From Hyphomicrobiales bacterium (GTDB lineage Bacteria; Pseudomonadota; Alphaproteobacteria; Parvibaculales; Parvibaculaceae), in NCBI GenBank assembly GCA_016124805.1, contig WGND01000020.1, forward strand, positions 1-64,000: a DNA stretch of 64,000 bases, read 5' to 3'. Under the pieces are notes generated by a model. That model was not told the origin of the DNA and did not search any database. It saw only the letters and a program-made list of their open reading frames with translations. The translations under genes and the position numbers were made by a program. Positions 1 through 8,596 of this stretch are shown here, piece by piece; within the stretch, counting starts at the first letter, position 1; each line of letters starts with the position of its first letter.

Positions 1-303
1 CATCTCGACTGGAACAATCCGGCTGAGCTTGTGCCGCCGCATGGCGAAAGCTTTGCCGATCATGCCGACCGTGTGGCTGGTGCCATTGAAAGGCTGAGTG
101 CGCATTATGCCGGTCGCAGTATTGTCGCGGTGACCCATGCCGGCGCGATCAGGGCGGCAATTGCCTATGCGCTGGAACTGGATGTGGCAATGGCGCTGCG
201 CATTGAGGTGGCACCTGTCTCCCTGACGCGGCTCACACATCGCGTGAGTGATGGCGTGGCAAGCTGGAGCGTGGGCGCCATCAATCTGGAAGTGCGCATC
301 TAG
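1..303 (+). CDS. Histidine phosphatase family protein (5' partial)
   Basis: The frame is open from base 1, so the true start and the catalytic RHG motif lie outside the window. The visible 100 residues carry the second half of the fold: a PPHGES segment (residues 11-16) equivalent to the PPGGES stretch of CobC/phosphoglycerate-mutase-like enzymes, and VTHAGAIRA (about residues 44-52) with the second catalytic His. The family removes phosphate from small molecules such as alpha-ribazole phosphate or sugar phosphates. The substrate cannot be told from this fragment. The next gene is convergent and ends 10 bp downstream. Confidence 0.85.
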   Translation, partial: HLDWNNPAELVPPHGESFADHADRVAGAIERLSAHYAGRSIVAVTHAGAIRAAIAYALELDVAMALRIEVAPVSLTRLTHRVSDGVASWSVGAINLEVRI

Positions 304-313
304 TCCTGCTCAA

Positions 314-946
314 TTAGGCCTGTGCGGCGGCATTTTCGTCGCGCGGCATGTGCAGGGTCAGCAGTTCGTCGCGTTCCCACACGCTGAGCATATAGCCGAG
401 ATAGATTTCGAGTTCATTCAGCCCGTCGATCACCTGGACGGTGCGCTCGGCTGTGAGCTTCACATAGGCGCAGGCCATGAAAATGCCTGCCGCGTGGCTT
501 TCGATTTCGTCGCAGCAATCGGCATCGGCGCCACTGGTGCGCAGCTTTTCGCTCGCCACGCGCAATTGTTCGCTGGCGGCGAGAATGTCATTGGTGGCGC
601 GTTCGGATTTCTCGGTGATGCCATCCAGATGTTCCTCAAGCCGGGACCCGGCGCAGGGACCTTCCGCCTCCATGGCAACCATCATCTGGCGCAGTTGCAG
701 GAGACCGGCACGCATGTCCTGAATCTCGTGATAGAGAAGTTCGAGCTGGGCGCTTTCCTTGTTTTTGACGGCCGTGTGGAACAGACGCTCAATGGCCTCA
801 ATCACGGATCGGGTGTCGGCGGCTCTGGCACGGCGGGCATGTTCGCGCAGGAAGAGGCGTCCACGCGGGCTCTCCAGGACAGCCGTTTCGATGGCATCAT
901 ATTCGGTATCGCTGATGGCCTGTGGCGCGTCGGTCATGATGGACAT
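314..946 (-). CDS. CheZ-like helical protein lacking the catalytic residues
   Basis: This 210-residue soluble, helical protein begins with a segment (ESPRGRLFLREHARR, about residues 25-39) common in alphaproteobacterial CheZ-like proteins. Its C-terminal third (about residues 150-185) aligns by eye with the CheZ four-helix-bundle active-site helix. CheZ there reads FQDLTGQ, with Asp and Gln that dephosphorylate CheY-P. Here the aligned stretch is YVKLTAE, so both catalytic residues are replaced (D to K, Q to E). I infer a relative of CheZ without phosphatase activity, possibly a response-regulator binding protein. AGAGGA lies close to the ATG at 946; a second ATG at 937 is possible. No chemotaxis genes are adjacent. 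Confidence 0.6.
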   Translation of the reverse strand: MSIMTDAPQAISDTEYDAIETAVLESPRGRLFLREHARRARAADTRSVIEAIERLFHTAVKNKESAQLELLYHEIQDMRAGLLQLRQMMVAMEAEGPCAGSRLEEHLDGITEKSERATNDILAASEQLRVASEKLRTSGADADCCDEIESHAAGIFMACAYVKLTAERTVQVIDGLNELEIYLGYMLSVWERDELLTLHMPRDENAAAQA

Positions 947-1062
947 GATCCTCTGGAGTGGTTCGGCGGATTATGCAGGGGCATTCCTTGCCGTTTGGTT
1001 GACTGCTAGGCTCAACTCATGCAACCCATGACACTTGGCGGGCATTTATCGGGAGAATTCCT

Positions 1063-1908
1063 TTGAAACTGGTGCGATTTGGTGAAAAGGGGCTGGAAAA
1101 GCCCGGCCTGTTGGATGCCGAGGGCAAGCTGCGCGATGTCAGTGCACATGTGCCAGATTTTGATGGCGCGGGGCTCGCGCCTGACTCACTTGCCCGGCTC
1201 GCAGCCCTTGATCCGGCTTCCCTGCCATTGGCCCCGACGGGCGCGCGTCTGGGTGCCTGCGTGGCCAATCCGGGCAAGATTCTCTGCATCGGGAAGAATT
1301 TCCGCGACCATGCCGCCGAGATGAAGTCCGATGTTCCGAGCGAACCGCTGCTTTTCATGAAAGCCAACAGTGCGCAGAACGGCCCCTTTGATCCGGTCAC
1401 CATTCCGCGCGGGTCGGTCAAGATCGATTATGAAGGCGAGGTGGCGCTGGTGATCGGGCGTCAGGCCAAATATGTCGGGCGGGCTGACGCGCTCTCCCAT
1501 GTGGCAGGCTATTTCATCATGAATGATGTGTCCGAACGCGCCTTCCAGAACGAACGTGGCGGGCAGATGACCAAGGGCAAGAGCTGCGATGGTTTTGCGC
1601 CGATGGGGCCGTGGATTGCCACAGCAGATGAAGTGCCAGACCCGCAGGCGCTGCGCATCCGCACCGATGTGGATGGTGAAGTCCGTCAGGACGGGTCAAC
1701 TGCGGATATGGTTTTCCCGGTTGATGAGATCATTTCCTATCTCTCGCATTTCTTTACGCTTTATCCGGGTGACATTATCTCCACCGGCACGCCGCATGGC
1801 GTGGCGGCGGGCATGACGCCGCCGGGCTGGGTGAGGCCGGGCCAGTCCGTCTCGGTGACGATTGACGGGCTCGGCAGCCTGCGGAACCATTTTGTGGCGG
1901 ATGCCTGA
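1063..1908 (+). CDS. Fumarylacetoacetate hydrolase (FAH) family protein
   Basis: The 281-residue product has the FAH fold signature: GKILCIGKNFRDHAAEM (about residues 73-89) for the substrate pocket, and IDYEGEVALVIG (about 122-133) with acidic metal ligands. An N-terminal FAH_N-like segment (MKLVRFG...KPGL) precedes it. Such enzymes (ureidoglycolate lyase, 5-oxo-1,2,5-tricarboxylate decarboxylase or acylpyruvase types) cleave C-C bonds of 2,4-dioxo or related acids using Mg2+. The exact substrate is not evident. The start is TTG preceded by GGGAGA; no better ATG is nearby. Its stop overlaps the start of the next gene (TGATG), so the two are translationally coupled. Confidence 0.88.
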   Translation: MKLVRFGEKGLEKPGLLDAEGKLRDVSAHVPDFDGAGLAPDSLARLAALDPASLPLAPTGARLGACVANPGKILCIGKNFRDHAAEMKSDVPSEPLLFMKANSAQNGPFDPVTIPRGSVKIDYEGEVALVIGRQAKYVGRADALSHVAGYFIMNDVSERAFQNERGGQMTKGKSCDGFAPMGPWIATADEVPDPQALRIRTDVDGEVRQDGSTADMVFPVDEIISYLSHFFTLYPGDIISTGTPHGVAAGMTPPGWVRPGQSVSVTIDGLGSLRNHFVADA

Positions 1909-2528
1909 TGACACGCACACTTCCGATCGATATTGAAACCGTCAAGGGCTTCATGGATGCCGAAGAAGGCTGGGCTCTCCATGAGGCGGCGCTTGAAACA
2001 ACCGTCAGGGGCCCGGCGCTGGAAATAGGTTCCTATTGCGGCAAGTCCACCGTTTATATGGGCGTTGCCTGCAAGATGAACGGGTCTGTGCTTTACGCTC
2101 TCGACCATCATTACGGGTCGGAGGAAAACCAGCGTGGCTGGGAGCATCATGACGAAACGCTTTATGATCCGCAGACGGATCGTCTGAACACCTTTCCGCT
2201 GTTCCGCGAAACGATGCGCAAGGCAAGTCTTGAGGATACGGTTGTGCCACTTGTGGCACCCTCTGCCGTGGCGTCTAAACAATGGGGGACGCCGCTTGCG
2301 ATGGTCTTCATTGATGGCGGGCATGGTATGGAGCCGGCCCTGACGGATTACCGCCACTGGGCGCCGCGTGTGATGACGGGCGGGATTCTCGCCATTCATG
2401 ACGTCTTCCCCGACCCCCGCGATGGCGGGCGGCCTCCCTTCGAGATTTACAAGATGGCGATTGCTTCCGGCCTTTTCATTGAAGAGAAGGCGGTCAAATC
2501 GCTCAGGCTGCTGAGGCGGCTGGGATAG
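1908..2528 (+). CDS. Class I SAM-dependent methyltransferase (Methyltransf_24 type)
   Basis: This 206-residue protein carries a Rossmann motif I, ALEIGSYCGKSTVYMG (about residues 35-50). Downstream are YALDHH (acidic end of strand 2) and a motif-III-like FIDGGHGMEPALTDYRHW (about 130-147), typical of the CmcI/MDMC-like small methyltransferases. It shares one base with the upstream FAH-family stop codon (TGATG), which implies co-translation. The acceptor substrate is unknown. The pairing suggests modification of a small molecule in the same pathway as the FAH enzyme, but that is inference. Confidence 0.8.
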   Translation: MTRTLPIDIETVKGFMDAEEGWALHEAALETTVRGPALEIGSYCGKSTVYMGVACKMNGSVLYALDHHYGSEENQRGWEHHDETLYDPQTDRLNTFPLFRETMRKASLEDTVVPLVAPSAVASKQWGTPLAMVFIDGGHGMEPALTDYRHWAPRVMTGGILAIHDVFPDPRDGGRPPFEIYKMAIASGLFIEEKAVKSLRLLRRLG

Positions 2529-2530
2529 GT

Positions 2531-3616
2531 CTATTCTGCTGCTTCGACCATGGGGCGCTCGGCGAAAAGATGCGCGGCGGGCGTTGCGCCGGTGATGCTG
2601 TCCGTTGCAAGGATGACGGCGGCTGCCGTCCATGCCGGTTTTTCGGCAGGCCAGGCGACCTGATCCTCAAACTGGTAGCCCATCCAGTAGGAGCCGTCCG
2701 CATCGCGCCACTGATGCTGCCAGGCGAGCAGGGCTTCCGCCTTTTTGCGTTCACCGGCCACAAGCAGGGCCATGGTGAGTTCGGCGGATTCCGCAATTGT
2801 CACCCAGGGCTGATCCATGACGCAGCGGCAGCCTTTGCCTTCAGCGACGAAGATGTCCCATTTGCTGGCGAGGCGCTTGCGTGCGGCGGCGCCGGTGATG
2901 ACACCGGCCAGAACGGGATAGTACCAGTCCATGGAATAGCGCGCCTTGGATTCCCACTGACGGTCAAAGCGATGCGGCTTTTCGCGCAGGGCTGTGCCAA
3001 GCCGGGCACGTGCGGCTGTCCATTCACGCGACGGCTCGCCCAGTTCGCGGGCGATGTGGACTGCGCATTCAAGGCTCTTGTAGATTGATGAGCAGCCGGT
3101 GATCAGCGCGTCATCTTCCGGCGTATGCGGATCATCTGCTGCCCAGCGGATTTCGCCATGCTCGCTCTGAAGCGAGAGAACAAAGGTCATGGCTGCCTTG
3201 ACATGAGGCCACATGGTTTTGAGCCAGACCTTGTCGCGCGTGATCAGATAATGGTGCCAGACGCCGGTGGCGATATAAGCGGCGAAATTGGTGTCGCGAA
3301 TATGGTGGCCGGCGTCTTCTTCCTCGCCGGTGAAGCGCTGTTCGACTTCGTCAAAGGGCACGGCGCTGCCAAGCTGCCCCCACCACGAGCCATCCTTGAG
3401 CTGCGTATCAACGAGATACTGGAAGGCGCGGCGGGCATGGCTGATTTCGCCCAGCACAGAAAGACCCATGGCCGCTTCGGTGTGGTTCCACGGATCAATC
3501 ACGCCACCATCATACCAGGGGATCGCACCATTATCGCGCTGCAGTTCGAGGATGCGCGAAAGCGCTCCGTCGAAATGTCCGTCGGGAAAGGTGTCACCAA
3601 AGGTCAGATAGGTCAT
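2531..3616 (-). CDS. Six-hairpin glycosidase-fold protein ('prenyltransferase'-type hypothetical)
   Basis: The 361-residue protein contains repeated alpha/alpha hairpins with Trp-rich turns: GAIPWYDGGVIDPWNHTEAAMGL near residues 31-53, then DGSWWGQLG, DGSYWMGY and WPAEKPAWTAAAVILA near the end. This pattern is typical of (alpha/alpha)6 toroids. Close relatives are often labelled prenyltransferase through squalene-cyclase-like repeats, but no prenyl-diphosphate motif is visible. It is the last gene of a minus-strand operon with a GT4 glycosyltransferase and a methyltransferase; its ATG overlaps the methyltransferase stop as ATGA. A role in trimming or tailoring a glycan or glycolipid is inferred from context. 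Confidence 0.7.
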   Translation of the reverse strand: MTYLTFGDTFPDGHFDGALSRILELQRDNGAIPWYDGGVIDPWNHTEAAMGLSVLGEISHARRAFQYLVDTQLKDGSWWGQLGSAVPFDEVEQRFTGEEEDAGHHIRDTNFAAYIATGVWHHYLITRDKVWLKTMWPHVKAAMTFVLSLQSEHGEIRWAADDPHTPEDDALITGCSSIYKSLECAVHIARELGEPSREWTAARARLGTALREKPHRFDRQWESKARYSMDWYYPVLAGVITGAAARKRLASKWDIFVAEGKGCRCVMDQPWVTIAESAELTMALLVAGERKKAEALLAWQHQWRDADGSYWMGYQFEDQVAWPAEKPAWTAAAVILATDSITGATPAAHLFAERPMVEAAE

Positions 3617-4329
3617 GCCGATCCCTTGTAGAAATAGAAGACGACACTTTTGCCCATCAGGGGGCCTGCAATTTTTTCAAGCATGCGCGTGAGGCGCGGT
3701 GCTTCCAGAATGTCCCATTCAAGGAACTTCTTATAGGCATTTATGATGCCGACATCTTCACGCTTCACGCCAAAGGCACATTTCAGCCACCAATAGGGCG
3801 AGTGCAGGCCATGGGCCCAATGGCGATAAAAGAAATTCAGGCCCTTTTCGGCGACCGCCCCTTTGAGTTCGCTTTCGGTGAAGATGCGCACATGGCCGCC
3901 GGGCTCGTTGTGATAATCGTCACTCAGCTTCCAGCAAACCCATTCGGGGAAGAAGCGCGGCACCGATATCGCCAATGTGCCGCCGGGCTTGAGGACACGG
4001 TTGATCTCGCTGACGGCTTGCTTGTAGTCGGGAATATGTTCGAGGACTTCCGAGCAGAGAATCTTGTCGAAGGTGGCATCGGGAAAAGGCAGGCTCAGCG
4101 CATCACCGACGCTCAGCGAAAAAGCGCGCTGCGTTTCGGGGTCCATGTCCGGGCAGGATTCAAAACCGCTGCGCGTGCGCTTGACGTCTTCAAAGCCCAG
4201 ATCAATGCCGACGACATGGCATTTGGCATGGTAATACATGGCATGGACATGCCGCCCCGCACCGCAACCGAGGTCGAGCGCGCGTTGCCCATCTTTAAGC
4301 CCGAGCGCGTTGAGATCGATTGTTTGCAT
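3613..4329 (-). CDS. Class I SAM-dependent methyltransferase
   Basis: The product is about 238 residues. Motif I, ALDLGCGAGRHVHAM, lies within the first 30 residues, followed by GIDLGF, FDKILCSEVLEHIPDYKQAV and the post-motif LKPGGTLAISVPRFFPEWVCW. This is the UbiE/Methyltransf_11 layout. The frame stays open further upstream, but that stretch lies inside the glycosyltransferase gene and reads as low-quality sequence. I therefore choose the ATG at 4329, just before the fold begins (MQTIDLNALGLKDG). This start overlaps the end of the glycosyltransferase by 35 bp. Substrate unknown; it probably methylates the product of its operon partner. Confidence 0.85.
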   Translation of the reverse strand: MQTIDLNALGLKDGQRALDLGCGAGRHVHAMYYHAKCHVVGIDLGFEDVKRTRSGFESCPDMDPETQRAFSLSVGDALSLPFPDATFDKILCSEVLEHIPDYKQAVSEINRVLKPGGTLAISVPRFFPEWVCWKLSDDYHNEPGGHVRIFTESELKGAVAEKGLNFFYRHWAHGLHSPYWWLKCAFGVKREDVGIINAYKKFLEWDILEAPRLTRMLEKIAGPLMGKSVVFYFYKGSA

Positions 4330-5677
4330 TGAGAATGGCCTGTCTGTAGACGTCCACACATTGCTGTGCAGCACGTTCCCATTTGAAATTGTCGAGGATG
4401 CGCTGGCGGGCGGCGGCGCCATAGCGTTCACGCAGCACCTTGTCGTCGAGCATGGTGGCGATGGCACCGGCCAGAGCGGCGGGGTTGGAATGCGGCACGA
4501 TGATACCGGCATCGCCCACAACTTCGGGCAATGAGCCGCCTGTTGTTGCAATCACCGGTGTGCCGCAGGACATGGCTTCGCCACAGGGAAAGCCGAAGCC
4601 TTCATAGACCGAGGGCGAGATGGCGATGGTTGCTTCGTTATAGAGCTCGGTGATCCTGTCGTCGGTGACGCCGCCGATGAACTCGACCTTGTCCATGATG
4701 CCGAGATCGCGCAATTCATCCGATGTATTGCCTTCGCGCAGGCGACCGATGACGCGCAATTTCAGATCGGGCCGGGTTTTGAGAAGCTCGGCATAGGCGC
4801 GGATCAGGTAAATCAGGCCCTTGAGCGGCACATCCGCGCTGGCGCAGGCGATCAGCATGTCGTCGCGGCGCTTGACATGGGGCAGGGGTTTGAACTGCAC
4901 ATGATCAATGCCGTGCAGGACGAGATGGGTGCGTTCGGGCTTGATGCCGAAATCGCGCGCCACGTCGCGGCGCGTGCTTTCGGAGACGACGATGAGCGGG
5001 TCAAGCTGGCGGGCCACCTTGATCTGCATGTTGAGGAAAGAATACCAGCGCATCTTCAGCAGCTTGAGCTGGATGGTCTTGGCCGCCTCAATGTCGATGC
5101 GGCGATCCATGGTGATGGGGTGATGGATGGTGCCGACGATGGGCAGACCCATGTCGCGCATTTTCAGCAGGCCCCAGCAGAGTGTCTGGTTGTCGTGGCA
5201 GACATCATAGTCATTCAGCGTGCCGCGCACATAGCGCGCCATGCGCTCGCCAAATGTGTAGGGCTCCGAGAAGCCGCCCGTGGCATGGCTCCACCATTCG
5301 AACAGATCGATGGGGGACCCCAGCATCCAGGGCCGGATGGATTTGATAGGATGCGGATCGGCGTAGAGATCGAGTGAGGGGAGCTTGATCAGCTTCACGC
5401 GCGGATCGAGATCGGGATAGGGCGGGCCGGAAATGACATCGACCTGATGACCAAGCTCCACCAATGCCTTGGAAATGTGGCGCATATAGACGCCCTGACC
5501 GCCGGTGGTGGGATTGGACCGATAGCTCGGCAGCAGGATGCGCAGGGGCTCATCGCCCTTGATGCGGACCAGTTGCGGATCGTGGTCGCCGGTATGGACG
5601 GGTGGCGCGGGGAACGGTGCGACATCGGCCTTTGTCGGGTCGATGGTCATATCTGTCCGATCCAGGGCCTGCGACAT
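4295..5677 (-). CDS. GT4-family glycosyltransferase
   Basis: This protein of about 460 residues has the GT-B layout of family GT4. An N-terminal acceptor domain contains PTTGGQGVYMRHISKAL. The C-terminal nucleotide-sugar domain has VSESTRRDVARDFGI, a VLHGIDHVQFKP linker and the E-x7-E motif in SPSVYEGFGFPCGEAMSCGTPVI. Family members transfer sugars from NDP-sugars to lipids, sugars or polymers at the cytoplasmic face. A TTG further upstream (5710) is in frame, but GGAGA sits about 6 bp before the ATG at 5677, which I prefer. It heads the operon with the methyltransferase and the six-hairpin protein. The 155 bp upstream hold no gene and presumably contain the promoter. Confidence 0.88.
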   Translation of the reverse strand: MSQALDRTDMTIDPTKADVAPFPAPPVHTGDHDPQLVRIKGDEPLRILLPSYRSNPTTGGQGVYMRHISKALVELGHQVDVISGPPYPDLDPRVKLIKLPSLDLYADPHPIKSIRPWMLGSPIDLFEWWSHATGGFSEPYTFGERMARYVRGTLNDYDVCHDNQTLCWGLLKMRDMGLPIVGTIHHPITMDRRIDIEAAKTIQLKLLKMRWYSFLNMQIKVARQLDPLIVVSESTRRDVARDFGIKPERTHLVLHGIDHVQFKPLPHVKRRDDMLIACASADVPLKGLIYLIRAYAELLKTRPDLKLRVIGRLREGNTSDELRDLGIMDKVEFIGGVTDDRITELYNEATIAISPSVYEGFGFPCGEAMSCGTPVIATTGGSLPEVVGDAGIIVPHSNPAALAGAIATMLDDKVLRERYGAAARQRILDNFKWERAAQQCVDVYRQAILNANNRSQRARA

Positions 5678-5832
5678 CAACGTCTCCGGTCGTTTTTGAG
5701 GCGTGGGCAAGCCAGGCGCAAAAATGAGAGGGCCCCGCTTTGGGCAGGGCCTGAAGTGAAGGGGATATTACGCAATTCGATCTAATGCAACAAGTCACTT
5801 ACATAATTGTAAACCGTTCAAATCTGCACATC

Positions 5833-6246
5833 TCAGTTCATCCGACGCTGGGGCGCCTTCTGGTTTTCGTCCGGATCGGGTGTCGGCCCTGATTGATGAT
5901 GGATGAGGCGCCAGCCATTGCCTGCCCGGGCAAATATGTTGGTGGCGATGAGATAGTCCTCGCCCACCTGCTCATAGCAGATGACAAGACCAATATCGCC
6001 GTGAATGCCGGGACGTGCCCCCATGCAGGCCATGTCGGGGCTGGAGGGATTTGTCAGGATGGCGTGCCAGCTTTGCAGCACGGTTTCACGCCCTTCGAGC
6101 GGTGGCCAGCCGGGATGGAGACAGGTGACGGGTTCTTCATCCGCCCAGACGGCACTCATGAGGGTCACGTCCTTGCTGGCAAAGGCGCGATAAAATGTTT
6201 CATTGGCAAAGAGGAGGGCGGCGCGGTCGCGGTCTGAATCTGTCAT
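5833..6246 (-). CDS. NTF2/SnoaL-like protein
   Basis: The product is a small cone-shaped alpha+beta protein of about 137 residues. Recognisable SnoaL/DUF4440 features are ANETFYRAFASKDVTLMSAVWADE at the N terminus, then CLHPGWPPLEGRETVLQSW and a C-terminal GNGWRLIHHQSG strand pair. Such proteins are isomerases, dehydratases or ligand-binding domains; no function can be assigned. Starts at 6264 and 6285 are also in frame. The ATG at 6246 is preferred because AAGG lies 6 bp upstream. Confidence 0.75.
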   Translation of the reverse strand: MTDSDRDRAALLFANETFYRAFASKDVTLMSAVWADEEPVTCLHPGWPPLEGRETVLQSWHAILTNPSSPDMACMGARPGIHGDIGLVICYEQVGEDYLIATNIFARAGNGWRLIHHQSGPTPDPDENQKAPQRRMN

Positions 6247-6354
6247 GGGAAGCCTTGCGATCATCAGCGTTTCGACAAGGATCAATATAACCTGTGTGAG
6301 ACAGGAGGCCAGTGTGCAGCCATGCCATCAGCTCATTCCATCAGGTTGGGGTCA

Positions 6355-6735
6355 TCAGGCCAGGGCGGCACTGCCGGCGTAAAAGCGATAGATGCTGAGC
6401 ACGTCAAATCCCATGGTGACGAGATTGAGGATCACCGTGAGGATGAGATAGGGCGCAAAGGCACTTCTGTAATCGATATCCGGGTTTGTCCAGATGAGGC
6501 AGATCAGGGCAGGCACCCAGATGATGAGGTGGCTGAGCTGCCAGGCAAGCGGGTGGTGATATTGCGTTGTGAGGACCCAGGCAACGGCAAGTGTAAGGGG
6601 GACGGTTGCCAGAATGATGCGAGCTTCGACGTGGTGCCAGACATGGCTCGTCGAGCCCGTGTTGAGCAACAGCAGGGCGCTCGCCCAGATAAGTATGAGA
6701 AACGGCGTCTGGCCGCTCGCGGTGATCTGTTCCAT
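6355..6735 (-). CDS. Small four-helix membrane protein, unknown
   Basis: This product of about 126 residues has four hydrophobic segments: FLILIWASALLLLNT, IILATVPLTLAVAWVL, LSHLIIWVPALICLIW and YLILTVILNLVTMGF. I recognise no family. The start at ATG 6735 is chosen because GGGGGG lies 7 bp upstream; the frame runs on to 6777 without better signals. It sits between an NTF2-like gene and a DUF423 gene, all on the minus strand but with gaps of 70-160 bp, so a shared operon is uncertain. Confidence 0.6.
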   Translation of the reverse strand: MEQITASGQTPFLILIWASALLLLNTGSTSHVWHHVEARIILATVPLTLAVAWVLTTQYHHPLAWQLSHLIIWVPALICLIWTNPDIDYRSAFAPYLILTVILNLVTMGFDVLSIYRFYAGSAALA

Positions 6736-6894
6736 CTCTGCGCCCCCCGGCGATAGACTGGATCTCATCGATGACATTCAGGCGAAACAGGGCCCCTCTG
6801 TTTCTCCGAGACGAGACTTCGTCAGCTTTTGGCGATCATGTCCAGCCTGTTGGCCGCTGAATCTGATGCCTTTAGACCACAATTCGAGATGGAT

Positions 6895-7263
6895 TTAGGG
6901 CAGGCGCCATGCGGCGACGGCGAGTGAGAACCAGCCGATGAGAAAGGCAAGGCCGCCGACGGGGGTGACGAGGACGAGCGCCCGGCTGCCGGTGATGCCG
7001 AGATAATAGAGCGACCCGCAAAACAGCAATGTGCCGATGACAAAAGCCGACCCGGCTGTGGTGACGAGGGCATTGCCGCCTTGCGAGGCAAGCCAGGCCA
7101 CGGCGATGAGCGCGAGGGCATGATACATCTGGTAACGCGCGGCTGTTTCAAACACCGCCAGCTCCTGTGCCCCGACGCGCGACTGCAGGCCATGGGCGGC
7201 AAAGGCCCCCAGTGCCACCGAGAGAAAGCCGCTGACGGCGGCCAGCATGAGCCAGAGTTTCAT
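6895..7263 (-). CDS. DUF423 family membrane protein
   Basis: The 122-residue product begins with the family signature: a first helix followed by GFLSVALGAFAAHGL (about residues 10-24). It continues with FETAARYQMYHALALI and three further membrane helices ending FLIGWFSLAVAAW. DUF423 (YgdD-like) proteins are small inner-membrane proteins of unknown function. The ATG at 7263 has AAGG about 9 bp upstream and places the conserved N terminus correctly; the longer frame to 7329 is not supported. Confidence 0.88.
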   Translation of the reverse strand: MKLWLMLAAVSGFLSVALGAFAAHGLQSRVGAQELAVFETAARYQMYHALALIAVAWLASQGGNALVTTAGSAFVIGTLLFCGSLYYLGITGSRALVLVTPVGGLAFLIGWFSLAVAAWRLP

Positions 7264-7479
7264 GAGATGTACCTTGCATATGGGCGGCGTTGCGTGACTG
7301 ACCATAAGGCGGTGATCGTCCGGCTGCAATGATCACCGCCTTATGGGGCCTGCGCGAAGGGATGCCTGACGCTGCGGCAAGGTTGAAACTCTTGAGTTCC
7401 CTGTTGACCGCTACGATGGCGGACCGCATCGTATGGCCAAATCACTGCAAGATCCGGCTTGAACCGGACGGAGGGAATG

Positions 7480-8586
7480 ATGCTCACAAAAGCGGATGAC
7501 TATCCGATTCATCAGACATCGGAGCCGATTGCCTTTGCCGGCACAGACCGCAACTATTATGACCGCTATTTCTTCAATGGCTACAGCCTGACCGGCGATC
7601 TGTTCTTTGCAGCGGGGCTGGGTGTCTATCCCCATCTCAACATCATGGATGCGGCCTTCAGTGTTGTGCATAAGGGCGTGCAGCATAATGTGCATGCTTC
7701 GCGTTATCTCAACATGGAACGCCTCGATACGCAGGTTGGTCCCATTCGCGTGGAAGTTGTCACGCCGCTCGAAGTGCTGCGCCTGCATGTGAATGATGCG
7801 GAAAACGGCATCAAGGCCGACCTCACCTATCACTGCCGCACAAGGCCGCTGAAGGAACCGCGCTTCACCTATCGTGAAGGGCCGCGCACGGTGATGGATA
7901 TCACGCGCATGACGCAGAACGGCACATATGAAGGCTGGATCGAAGTGGCGGGCGAGCGCATTGAGATTACGCGTGACAGATATTTCGGTACCCGTGACCG
8001 ATCATGGGGCGTGCGCCCGATTGGTCTGTCTGATCCGCAGCCGCTGGCGCCGGCCAAGCCGCCGCAATTTTACTGGCTCTGGTCGCCGCTGAACTTCGAT
8101 GACCGCATTTCGCTCTATCATTTGAATGATGATGCGCAAGGCCGCTCATGGAACACCAATGCCGTGATCTGCGGTATTGGCGATGGCGAGCCGGAAGAAA
8201 TGTTCAAATGCCGTTCGGAGATTGATTTCAAATCCGGATCGCGCCATGCGAAGGCGGCCCGTCTTTTCTTCACCCATGAAAATGGCAGCGAGACACGCAT
8301 TGATCTGACGCCGCAATGGCAATTCTACATGACGGGCATCGGCTACGGGAATCCGGATTGGGCGCATGGCCTGAACAAGGGCGAACTGGCGACGGGCTAT
8401 GATTCATTCCGTACCAATGAGATCAAAGGCTATATGCCGCCTCATCTACATATTCAGGCCTTCGTGACCGCAGAAATGCATCTGCCCGATGGCAGCACCA
8501 AGCAGGGGGCGGGCATATTGGAGCAGTTGATCGTCGGGCCCCACGCGCCATCCGGATTTCAAGACATTCTTGATCCGGCAAAGTAG
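7480..8586 (+). CDS. AttH/CrtC-like beta-barrel protein (DUF7064/7065-type), function unknown
   Basis: The roughly 368-residue protein is rich in beta strands and aromatic residues and has no signal peptide. It resembles lipocalin-like AttH/hydroxyneurosporene-synthase proteins often found beside APH-like kinases and DUF6285 genes. Segments such as DRYFGTRDRSWGVRP (about residues 170-184) and FYWLWSPLNFDD look like the conserved core. GGAGGG ends at 7475, so either ATG 7477 or 7480 is used. It is followed after 10 bp by the APH-like gene and then DUF6285, making a three-gene operon. A role in lipid, terpenoid or steroid turnover is only a guess from that association. Confidence 0.65.
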   Translation: MLTKADDYPIHQTSEPIAFAGTDRNYYDRYFFNGYSLTGDLFFAAGLGVYPHLNIMDAAFSVVHKGVQHNVHASRYLNMERLDTQVGPIRVEVVTPLEVLRLHVNDAENGIKADLTYHCRTRPLKEPRFTYREGPRTVMDITRMTQNGTYEGWIEVAGERIEITRDRYFGTRDRSWGVRPIGLSDPQPLAPAKPPQFYWLWSPLNFDDRISLYHLNDDAQGRSWNTNAVICGIGDGEPEEMFKCRSEIDFKSGSRHAKAARLFFTHENGSETRIDLTPQWQFYMTGIGYGNPDWAHGLNKGELATGYDSFRTNEIKGYMPPHLHIQAFVTAEMHLPDGSTKQGAGILEQLIVGPHAPSGFQDILDPAK

Positions 8587-8596
8587 GGGGGTGGCC

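Noticed and set aside
248-1009. Long plus-strand open frame opposite the CheZ-like gene
   Set aside because: It is the antisense shadow of a better-supported minus-strand gene and shows no family features. The same holds for many long antisense frames in this G+C-rich window, e.g. 31028-32488 and 52467-54260.
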